Positions 7,342 to 16,129 of a stretch of 64,000 nt of DNA are shown here, piece after piece; position 1 is the stretch's first letter; every line of letters begins with the position of its first letter. A program made the translations under genes and the position numbers. The notes beneath the pieces are model-generated. The model worked only from the letters and a program-made list of their open reading frames with translations. It was not told the origin of the DNA and ran no database searches. Source of the DNA: Kribbella qitaiheensis (GTDB lineage Bacteria > Actinomycetota > Actinomycetes > Propionibacteriales > Kribbellaceae); contig NZ_CP043661.1 of NCBI RefSeq assembly GCF_014217565.1, positions 4,464,001 to 4,528,000 on the forward strand. Reading direction: 5' to 3'.

Positions 7342-8682
7342 CTAGCGGTTGACGGTGAAGGTCGTCGTACCGACCTGGCGGGTGGTGCTGCTACCGCGCT
7401 GCCCGTGCCGACCCGACTCGGCGGCGTTGGCAGCGGGCTGGCTGAGCGCAGGCCCCGCAGTACCGGCCAAGGCGACACCCGACTGCGCGGCCGACTGACC
7501 AACTCGCGTCTGAACCCAGTCCTGCAACCCAGGATCCGCGACCTTCACCCGCTGGCCGCTGTCCCGAAGCATGCCGCGGGCAACCAATCCCTGACGCGCC
7601 GCATCCACCGCCTGCCACTGACCCGGGCCGGCTGCCTGCGTCTCGGCCGGCATCGACAAACCACTCGCTCCCCGTACTGCGACCTTGGCGAGCAGGTCCT
7701 TCTCGGCATCGGAACACGAGTTCCACGCGGCCTGGTAGAAGACCCGGGATCGCGCGTTGACCTGAGCAGTCGCCGCCTTGGCGACGTCCGCAGTGATCCC
7801 GTACGCCGGTTGTGCCAACTGCAACGAGGTCTCCGCCAGATCCTGTAGCCGCCCGGGATCCCCGTTCGCCGCCTTGAGCAGAGTGTCGACCGCGAGATCC
7901 TCGTACCGAACTCCCGCCTGCCGCAGCGGCTCGGTCACCGAAGGCCGGAGTTCGTCATCCGCCAGCGGCCCGCACTCGCGGACGTCGAACCGGTTCGTCA
8001 CCGCGGTGCCGATGCCGGACATCCCGCCGGACGCGGCCAGCAACCGGGTGGCGGCCATCTCGCCACCCGCGCCGATCAGGTACACCTGTTGCCCGCCCTG
8101 CTCGAGATGAGCCGACAACTCGGTCAGCGCGGCGAGATCCCGCTCGGAGGCGACGTCGAGGTTGTCCACCATCAGCAGTACCGGCGTGCCCTTCTTCGCC
8201 GACAATTCGCCGAGGTTGTCCGCGAGCTGATTCAGCGTGCTGCCGACGCCGTCCTTGCCCGGCGCCTCCCACTGCTTCTTCACCACCGCCTGGACCGGCG
8301 CGACCCCGAGCCGGATCTCCGCGCCGTGCTGCTGGCTGCGGTTCCGCTGGGTGAGGTCCCGCAGGGTCTTCTTCAGCTTGCGCAACGAGAAGAACCCGTG
8401 CTTCTTCCGCAGCCCGCCGAGATCCTCGCTGACCGCGCGGACGAACCGGTTCTCCAACGGCTCCCGGGGCGAGGCGTCCACCCGGACGCAGGTCCAGCCG
8501 TTCTGCTTGGCGACCTGCTGCGCACGATCGAGCTCGAGGCTCTTGCCCATCCCGGGGCCGCCGGTGAACAGCACCGAAGTACTGGCCGGTCCTCGCCGGT
8601 CCAGCGAGATCGGCCGGCCGAGCTGGTCGGTCCGGGTGATCATGTACGCCGGCTGCCGGGGCGTGCCGAAGACCTGGCTCAT
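7342..8682 (-). CDS. AAA-type ATP-binding protein of unknown role
   Basis: A 446-residue cytoplasmic protein with a P-loop at residues 41-48 (GGPGMGKS), a Walker B near 175-185 (VLLMVDNLD) and a basic stretch after the P-loop (LRKKHGFFSLRKLKKTLRDL). The middle region resembles the helical lid of ORC/STAND-type ATPases. The last ~60 residues are Ala/Gln/Ser-rich and probably disordered. It is convergent with the metal-efflux gene and divergent from the iron-regulated gene at 8866. I do not recognise a function; such proteins are often annotated only as ATP-binding. Confidence 0.75.
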   Translation of the reverse strand: MSQVFGTPRQPAYMITRTDQLGRPISLDRRGPASTSVLFTGGPGMGKSLELDRAQQVAKQNGWTCVRVDASPREPLENRFVRAVSEDLGGLRKKHGFFSLRKLKKTLRDLTQRNRSQQHGAEIRLGVAPVQAVVKKQWEAPGKDGVGSTLNQLADNLGELSAKKGTPVLLMVDNLDVASERDLAALTELSAHLEQGGQQVYLIGAGGEMAATRLLAASGGMSGIGTAVTNRFDVRECGPLADDELRPSVTEPLRQAGVRYEDLAVDTLLKAANGDPGRLQDLAETSLQLAQPAYGITADVAKAATAQVNARSRVFYQAAWNSCSDAEKDLLAKVAVRGASGLSMPAETQAAGPGQWQAVDAARQGLVARGMLRDSGQRVKVADPGLQDWVQTRVGQSAAQSGVALAGTAGPALSQPAANAAESGRHGQRGSSTTRQVGTTTFTVNR

Positions 8683-8816
8683 CCCCCGAGCCTCACCGCC
8701 CTACCCGACCCCGACGCGGGCGCTCGGCAACCAGCAGATGAACAGCTGGCTACACCCCCTGCCGGCAGCTCCCAAGTACAGAGGGTGGCGGTTTTCCGCG
8801 TGTCGGTTAACCTGAC

Positions 8817-8835
8817 TTAGGTATGCCTAACTATC
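8817..8835 (+). promoter_or_regulatory. IdeR/DmdR-type iron box
   Basis: The 19 bases TTAGGTATGCCTAACTATC match 15 of 19 positions of the actinobacterial iron-box consensus (TWAGGTWAGSCTWACCTWA), with a nearly palindromic TTAGG...CCTAA core. It sits 31 bases upstream of the siderophore-interacting protein gene. An iron-loaded DtxR-family repressor would bind it, so expression should rise under iron limitation. Confidence 0.75.
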
Positions 8836-8865
8836 TGTCCGAAGTCCTGAGAGGACCGTGGTCGC

Positions 8866-9687
8866 GTGACCAGCCCCGCACCCCGTAACCGCCGCGCGAA
8901 ACTGGCGGTCGTCCGCCGGAGCGAGCGGATCACCCCGCACATGATCCGGCTGGTGCTGAGCTGCGACGACTTCGTCGACAACGGCACCTCCGACCACTAC
9001 GTCAAACTGCTCTTCCCGAAGCCCGGCGTGACGTATCCCGAGCCGTTGGACATGGGCGAAGTCCGCGAACAATTCCCGGCCGACCAGTGGCCGACGTCGC
9101 GGACCTACACCGTCCGGAGCTGGGACGAGGCCGCGCGTGAACTGACGATCGACTTCGTCTACCACGGCGACGAGGGGATCGCCGGTCCGTGGGCCGCCGC
9201 CGCCCAGCCTGGCGACAAGGTCTGGTTCAACGGTCCGGGCGGTGGCTACTCGCCGAGCCCGGAGGCGGGCTGGCACCTGCTGGTCGGCGACGAGAGCGCG
9301 CTGCCGGCGATCGGCGCCGCGATCGAGCAACTTCCGCCGGGCGCGCGGGCGAAGGTGTTCGTCGAGGTCGAGGACGGGACCGAGGAGCAGAAGCTCGGCG
9401 GCTCCGGCGAGGTGGACCTGACCTGGTTCCACCGCACCGACACTCGTGGCGAGGACCTGGTCCGCGCCGTCGAGGAGCTCGAGTTCCCGTCGGACGACGT
9501 GCACGTCTTCGTCCACGGCGAAGCCGGCTTCGTCGCGCGACTCCGCCGCCACCTGCACACCGACCGCGGCCTCCCCCGCAACCGCGTCTCGATCTCCGGC
9601 TACTGGCGCCTCGGCAAGAACGAGGACGGCTGGCAGGCCGAGAAGGTCGAGACCTCCCGCAAGGAACGCGAAGCCGCCGGCGCCTGA
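8866..9687 (+). CDS. Siderophore-interacting protein (NAD(P)H-dependent ferric-siderophore reductase)
   Basis: A 273-residue protein of the ViuB/SIP family. The N-terminal flavin-binding barrel carries the R-T-Y-T-V-R-S-W flavin motif near residues 83-90, and the C-terminal half is the SIP domain with LLVGDESALPAIGAAIEQLP and HGEAGF. These enzymes reduce ferric siderophores in the cytoplasm to release Fe(II). The GTG at 8866 was chosen because it fits the domain start. The iron box upstream agrees with this role. No siderophore transporter is adjacent. Confidence 0.92.
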   Translation: MTSPAPRNRRAKLAVVRRSERITPHMIRLVLSCDDFVDNGTSDHYVKLLFPKPGVTYPEPLDMGEVREQFPADQWPTSRTYTVRSWDEAARELTIDFVYHGDEGIAGPWAAAAQPGDKVWFNGPGGGYSPSPEAGWHLLVGDESALPAIGAAIEQLPPGARAKVFVEVEDGTEEQKLGGSGEVDLTWFHRTDTRGEDLVRAVEELEFPSDDVHVFVHGEAGFVARLRRHLHTDRGLPRNRVSISGYWRLGKNEDGWQAEKVETSRKEREAAGA

Positions 9688-9724
9688 CCCCAGCACGACC
9701 GTGTCCGAGGTACCGGCTGAATCC

Positions 9725-10498
9725 TCAGAGCGTCAGTTTTGCGGCGGCGACCCGGCGGTTCAGGAACTCGGCGACCGCGTCGGCTGGTCCGAGTGGCAGC
9801 ACCCAGTCCTCGCCGCGGGCCTGCAGGATCAGGGCCGGGCCGGCTGATCCCACCGGCTTCATCGGTAAGGCGATGGGGAACTTGAGCCGCTCGGATCCGG
9901 TCAGCGAAGCCGGGAACACGCCGGTCACCTCCGACAGCGGATACGTACGCCGTGCGGCATCCCCGCCGCCCGGTGGCTTGCCGAAGAACCGTGCCCGGAC
10001 GGTCACCGTCGAGGTCCCGATCTCCAGCGTCGTCAGCAGCACCCCACGCAACTGCAGGACCAGCTCGTACTGCGTACCTGCGAGCTCCGGCCGCAGCGGC
10101 GCCATGATCGCCCGTTGCGCGGTACGCCCGAGCAGAGCGCCCAAGAACGCCCCGAGCAATACAGCGGGTGCGATGACCGCGCCCAGCCACCGGACATCCA
10201 AACTGAGCGACAGGAGCCCGAGGTAGAGCCAGGAAACCCCACTGAACCACGCGCCGGCCGTGGTCCACCGGCCGAGCTGATACCGCTGTCGCCTCCACAA
10301 GAACCAGCCGAGCACGATCACGGCCAGTGGGAACACCAGCGCGGGCCAGGCGAACGGCGACTGCCTGTTCGCGATCAGCACACTCGCCGCCAGGAACGGA
10401 AGCGGGAGCGCGAGGTAGACCCGGGCCAGATAGTTCTGAGCCCGCTTGTGCTGCCGGGCCACTGCACGGGCCGGATCGGCCGCCTCCACTGAGCTCAC
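9725..10498 (-). CDS. Membrane protein of unknown function
   Basis: About 257 residues from a GTG at 10498 (the frame stays open to 10531, so the start is uncertain). After a basic segment (VARQHKRAQNYL) there are four hydrophobic helices in two close pairs around residues 30-130. The C-terminal half is soluble and beta-rich, resembling a PH-like or YcxB-type domain (LRGVLLTTLEIGTSTVTVRARFFGK). I do not recognise the family beyond this. It is convergent with the siderophore-interacting gene and divergent from the kinase gene at 10562. Confidence 0.6.
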   Translation of the reverse strand: MSSVEAADPARAVARQHKRAQNYLARVYLALPLPFLAASVLIANRQSPFAWPALVFPLAVIVLGWFLWRRQRYQLGRWTTAGAWFSGVSWLYLGLLSLSLDVRWLGAVIAPAVLLGAFLGALLGRTAQRAIMAPLRPELAGTQYELVLQLRGVLLTTLEIGTSTVTVRARFFGKPPGGGDAARRTYPLSEVTGVFPASLTGSERLKFPIALPMKPVGSAGPALILQARGEDWVLPLGPADAVAEFLNRRVAAAKLTL

Positions 10499-10561
10499 GG
10501 GGAAAACCCAAGCACACAATCCCCGCACCACCTACTGTCGGATCTCGCGGAAGGAGTCCAC

Positions 10562-11473
10562 TTGCCCGAGTTCGCAGTACCGGCGGCGCTCCGGGAGATC
10601 CACGGAGACCGCCCGGAGTCCCGCCCTTGGCTGGACGCGTTGCCGCAGCTGACCAGCGGCTACCTCGATCAGTGGGCCCTCCAGTTCGACGGCGACCCCC
10701 TGTACGGCGCTGCCTCGCTAGTGCTGCCCGTAGTCCGCCAGGACGGCACCCAAGCGATGCTGAAGCTGCAGCCGCTCATCGACGAGAACGCCGGCGAGGC
10801 CCTTGCACTGCGTACGTGGAGCAGCGACGACGTGGTCGAGGTCCTGGAAGACGACCCGGCCACTTGCACGATCCTGCTGGAGCGTCTGAACCCCCGGATG
10901 CTCAGCGACCTCCCCGACGACCAGGAGGCCACACAGATCCTCGCGGAGCTCCTAGCCCGGCTCAGCGCAGTACAGGCTCCTCCCACGCTCCGGACGCTCA
11001 AAGACATCGCCGGCGAGATGTTGGCCGCGGCACCGAAGCAGATCCCGTTGCTGGCCGATGCGAAACAGCAGGCCCTCGTACGCCGGTGCGCTGCGCGGCT
11101 GGCCGAGTTGGTAGATGAGCCCGGTGACCGGCTGCTCCACTGGGACCTCCACTACGACAACGTGATGGCCGCAGAGCGCGCACCGTGGCTAGTGATCGAC
11201 CCGAAGCCGCTCGTAGGTGATCCGGGTTTCGACCTGTTCCCGGCGCTCAACAACCGCTGGAACGATCTGGTCGCGACGGGTGACGTGCCGAAGGCGATCC
11301 GGCGGCGGTTCGACCTGATGGTCGAGGTGGTCGGGCTGGACCGCGACCGGGCCGTCGGCTGGACGCTCGGACGGGTCCTCCAGAACGTGCTCTGGGACCT
11401 CGAGGACGGCGAGAACGAGGTCGATCCGGTGGAGGTCGCGATCGCCAGGGCCTTGATGAACCTCGACTTCTGA
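10562..11473 (+). CDS. APH(6)/hydroxyurea-phosphotransferase-like kinase
   Basis: A 303-residue protein starting with TTG after GGAAGGAG. The kinase catalytic loop is HWDLHYDNV (H-x-D-x-x-x-x-N) and the metal-binding segment is IDPKPLVGDPGFDLFP, both typical of the aminoglycoside 6-phosphotransferase / hydroxyurea phosphotransferase family. Relatives inactivate streptomycin; many chromosomal actinobacterial copies have no known substrate. There is no mobile element around it, so an intrinsic housekeeping or self-protection role is as likely as acquired resistance. Confidence 0.8.
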   Translation: MPEFAVPAALREIHGDRPESRPWLDALPQLTSGYLDQWALQFDGDPLYGAASLVLPVVRQDGTQAMLKLQPLIDENAGEALALRTWSSDDVVEVLEDDPATCTILLERLNPRMLSDLPDDQEATQILAELLARLSAVQAPPTLRTLKDIAGEMLAAAPKQIPLLADAKQQALVRRCAARLAELVDEPGDRLLHWDLHYDNVMAAERAPWLVIDPKPLVGDPGFDLFPALNNRWNDLVATGDVPKAIRRRFDLMVEVVGLDRDRAVGWTLGRVLQNVLWDLEDGENEVDPVEVAIARALMNLDF

Positions 11474-11509
11474 TTACATGATTACACGGCAATCAGGAGG
11501 AGGATCGGA

Positions 11510-11968
11510 ATGACGACACCGACGGTGTACGAGTGGGCCGGTGGGGTGGACGCCCTCAGGCGGCTCACCGAGGTGTTCTACGACAAGGTGCTGGAGGATC
11601 CGATCCTGGCGCCCGTGTTCGCGCACATGAGCGACAAGCACCGCGAGCACGTGGCGCTCTGGCTGGGCGAGGTGTTCGGCGGCCCCAAGACCTACACGGA
11701 CGAACTCGGCGGCTACCCCGCGATGCTGGGCCACCACCTCAACCTCGGGCTGACGGAGGAGCAGCGCGCTCGCTGGGCCGCTCTGATCGCCGCCAGCGCC
11801 GATCCGGCCGGGCTTCCGGACGACCCCGAGTTCCGGTCCGCCTTCGTCGCGTACGTCGAGTGGGGCACCCGGATCGCGCTGGCCAACTCCCAGCCCGGTG
11901 CGACCCCGCCGCCGCAGGCGCCCGTACCGAGGTGGGGCTGGGGCGAAGCACCGCCGTACCAGCCCTAA
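11510..11968 (+). CDS. glbO: Group II truncated haemoglobin (trHbO type)
   Basis: A 152-residue globin with the two-on-two signature: TVYEWAGGVDALRRLTEVFYDKVLEDP at the start, a haem-binding stretch KHREHVALWLGEVFGGP, and GGYPAMLGHHLNLGLTEEQRARW. The Pro-rich tail (PGATPPPQAPVPRWGWG) is an extension beyond the globin core. Group II globins bind O2 or NO and help in oxidative or nitrosative stress and electron transfer. It starts 36 bases after the kinase gene, behind GGAGGATCGG, possibly co-transcribed with it. Confidence 0.92.
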   Translation: MTTPTVYEWAGGVDALRRLTEVFYDKVLEDPILAPVFAHMSDKHREHVALWLGEVFGGPKTYTDELGGYPAMLGHHLNLGLTEEQRARWAALIAASADPAGLPDDPEFRSAFVAYVEWGTRIALANSQPGATPPPQAPVPRWGWGEAPPYQP

Positions 11969-12125
11969 TACGCAGTACCAACGGCAGTGCGCGGACGGGT
12001 TGGTGGTGTTTGGGACGGGTAAAGGTTGAAGGGTCAGACACCCGCGGGGGCACCGGGGAGCCGGGGCTTCGATAAAGTCGCGGTTCACGACGAACCCGGT
12101 GGCGGGGATGCGAGGGTGAACCATT

Positions 12126-13210
<1,085 letters not shown>

Positions 13211-13211
<1 letters not shown>

Positions 13212-15145
13212 TGGCCTCCATCACCGGCTCGGTCGAGATCCGGGTTCGCAAACCTCGCCGTGCGGTCATCGCCGGCGTGCTGCTGGTCGGCTGGGTGGCG
13301 GCCTGGTTCGTGCTGAGCGGGATCGACACGCTCACGATCGGCGGCCAGGAGACCACCGCGCTGCACCGCTGGCTGACCGAGCACCGCGACTTCCTCGGTA
13401 GCGGCAACGTGGTCCTGGACGCGATCCGGATCGCGGTCGACCACCTGGTCGTCCTGTTGCAGAACGTGCTCTCCCAACCGGCGTACGGGCGACCCGTGCC
13501 GGTGGTCGGCTGGCTCGGCGTGGTGGCCGTCGCGGCGTACCTCGCCTGGGCCTTCGGCAACTGGAAGGTAGCTCTGCTCGCCGCGGCCGGGCTGACCTTC
13601 GTGGGGATGCAGGGGCTGTGGCAGGAGACCATGGACACGCTCTCGCTCACCATCGCGGCCGTCGCGCTCTCGCTGCTCGTCGGCATCCCGCTGGGGATCT
13701 GGGCCGGCCTGTCGAACCGGGCGTTCAAGGTCGCGACGCTGATCCTCGACCTGATGCAGACGCTGCCGACGTTCGTGTACCTCGCGCCGCTGACCCTGTT
13801 CTTCGCGATCGGCCCGGCCGCCGCGACCATTGCGACTCTCATCTACGCGGCGCCTCCGGTGGTGCGGTTGACCGCGCACGCGATCCGCTCGGTGCCGGCC
13901 GAGAGCGTCGAGGCGGCCCGGTCACTCGGATCCACTCGCGGCCAGACCCTGATGAAGGTGCTGCTGCCGATGTCCCGCAGTACGGTCGTGGTCGGGATCA
14001 ACCAGACCATCATGGCCGCGCTGTCGATGGTGACGGTGGCCGCGCTGATCGATGCGCCCGGTCTCGGGCAGACCGTGCTGAAGGCGCTGCAGACGCTGGA
14101 CGTCGGCGTCGCGTTCAACGCCGGTCTTGCGATCGTCGTGATCGCGATCGTGCTCGACCGGGTGACCACCGCGGCCGGTGACCGACCGTGGCGTACTGCG
14201 AGCGTCCGCCGCCGGGTGCTGCTCGGTGCCGGCGGTGTCGCCGCCCTGGTAGCGGTCTGGTTCTCACGGACTTACGTATGGGCGGCCGAGTTCCCGACCG
14301 GTGCCAGCATCGGCTCGAGCATCGCCGTCGCTGCCTCGGATGTGACGACCTGGGTCCAGGACGTCTTCGGCGGCTTCACGTACGGCGTACGGGACGCGGT
14401 GACCGAGGGGATCCTCAACCCGCTGGAAGGCCTGCTCACCGAGTCGCCGTGGTGGCTCGTGACCGTGGTGATCGTGGCGCTGGCCGCGTTGCTCGGCAGC
14501 TGGCGCGGCGCAGTACCGGCTGCTGTCTGCCTGGGACTGCTGGTCGCGACCGGGGTGTGGCACGACAGCATGGTCACGCTCGCCTCCACGTTGCTGGCGA
14601 CCGTCGTAGTCGTTGCTGTAGGCATCGTTCTCGGTGTGTGGACCGGGCGGAACCAACGAGCAGACAGCTGGTTGCGGCCGATTCTCGACGCGGGGCAGAC
14701 GATGCCGCCCTTCGTATACCTGGTCCCGTTCCTGGCGCTGTTCGGCACCAGCCGGTTCACCGCGATCGCGGCCGCGGTGGTGTTCGCAGTACCGGTGACC
14801 ACCAAGATCGTTGCCGACGGCATCCGGGCCGTGCCGGTCGCGACAGTGGAGGCGGCGAACTCGGTCGGCTCCAGCAGCTGGCAGGTGATCAGCAAGGTGC
14901 AGCTCCCGGTCGCGCGGCGGGCGATCACCCTCGCGGTGAACCAGGGCCTGATCTATGTACTGTCCATGGTGGTCGTCGGCGGCCTGGTCGGCGCCGGTGC
15001 ACTCGGGTACGACGTGGCCGCCGGCTTCGCGCAGAGCGAGCTGTACGGCAAGGGCCTGGCTGCCGGGTTGGCGATCGTGCTGCTCGGAGTCATGCTCGAC
15101 CGGATCACGCAGGCCGCGGCCAAGCGGACCCGGAAGTTCAGTTAA
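13211..15145 (+). CDS. proW: Glycine betaine ABC transporter permease, two fused permease domains
   Basis: A 644-residue inner-membrane protein made of two ProW-like units in tandem. Each half has its own EAA-type loop (SVEAARSLGSTRGQTLMKVLLP in the first, TVEAANSVGSSSWQVISKVQLP in the second) and about six to seven hydrophobic helices. Most ProW proteins are single-domain and dimerise; here the pair is on one chain, an internal duplication and fusion. The domain order in the operon (ATPase, permease, binding protein) is standard for betaine importers. Confidence 0.9.
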
Positions 15146-15163
15146 ATCATGAGGAGACAACCT

Positions 15164-16129
15164 GTGGTGACCAACAAGCTGCTGCGTTCTGCCGGCGTGC
15201 TGACCGCTCTCGCGCTCGCGTTGACCGCGTGCGGCGGTGCGAAGGTCGGCGACGCGGAGAAGCCGGCCGCGAGCGGCAAGGCCTGCGGCACCGTGAACCT
15301 GACGGTCAGCCCCTGGGTCGGGTACGAGGCGAACGCGGCCGTCGTCGCCTACGTGGCGACCAAGGAGCTCGGCTGCAAGGTGGTGAAGAAGAACCTCAAG
15401 GAAGAGATCGCCTGGCAGGGATTCAGCACCGGCGAGGTCGACGCCAACCTGGAGAACTGGGGCCACGAGGACCTGAAGAAGAAGTACATCACCGACCAGA
15501 AGGTCGCGGTCGAGGCCGGCTCCACCGGCGTCAAGGGCGTCATCGGCTGGTACGTGGCGCCGTGGATGGTGGCGAAGTACCCGGACCTCAAGGACTGGCG
15601 CAACCTGAACAAGTACGCGTCGCTGTTCAAGACCTCGGAGTCCGGCGGCAAGGGTCAGCTGCTCGACGGCGACCCGTCGTACGTGACGTACGACGAGGCG
15701 CTGGTCAAGAACCTGAAGCTCGACTACAAGGTGGTCCAGAGTGGCAGCGAGACGTCCCTGATCCAGGCCTTCCGCCAGTCCGAGGCGCAGAAGAAGCCGC
15801 TGCTCGCGTACTTCTACGAGCCGCAGTGGCTGTTCGACGAGCTGAAGCTGGTCAAGATCGACCTGCCGCCGTACAAGGCCGGCTGCGACGCCGTACCGGA
15901 GAAGATCGCCTGCGACTACCCGCCGTACGACCTGGACAAGATCGTCTCGAAGAAGTTCGCGGACTCCGGCAGCCCGGCGTACGAGCTGGTGAAGAACTTC
16001 AACTGGACCAACGCCGACCAGAACGTGGTCGCGAAGTACATCGCCGAGGACAAGCTGACCCCCGACGCCGCCGCCGAGAAATGGGTCAAGGACAACCGGG
16101 CCAAGGTCGACGGCTGGCTCGGAAAGTAA
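15164..16129 (+). CDS. proX: Glycine betaine ABC transporter substrate-binding lipoprotein
   Basis: A 321-residue lipoprotein. I chose the GTG at 15164 because GAGGAGA lies just before it; the ATG at 15149 would put the ribosome site inside the gene. The signal sequence ends with the lipobox L-T-A-C, the Cys being acylated. The mature part matches the OpuAC family (VNLTVSPWVGYEANAAVV, ANLENWGHEDLKKKY, VKGVIGWYVAPWMVAKYPDL) with the Trp/Tyr residues that form the betaine aromatic box. Its 3' end overlaps the convergent regulator gene by 44 bases. Confidence 0.9.
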   Translation: MVTNKLLRSAGVLTALALALTACGGAKVGDAEKPAASGKACGTVNLTVSPWVGYEANAAVVAYVATKELGCKVVKKNLKEEIAWQGFSTGEVDANLENWGHEDLKKKYITDQKVAVEAGSTGVKGVIGWYVAPWMVAKYPDLKDWRNLNKYASLFKTSESGGKGQLLDGDPSYVTYDEALVKNLKLDYKVVQSGSETSLIQAFRQSEAQKKPLLAYFYEPQWLFDELKLVKIDLPPYKAGCDAVPEKIACDYPPYDLDKIVSKKFADSGSPAYELVKNFNWTNADQNVVAKYIAEDKLTPDAAAEKWVKDNRAKVDGWLGK

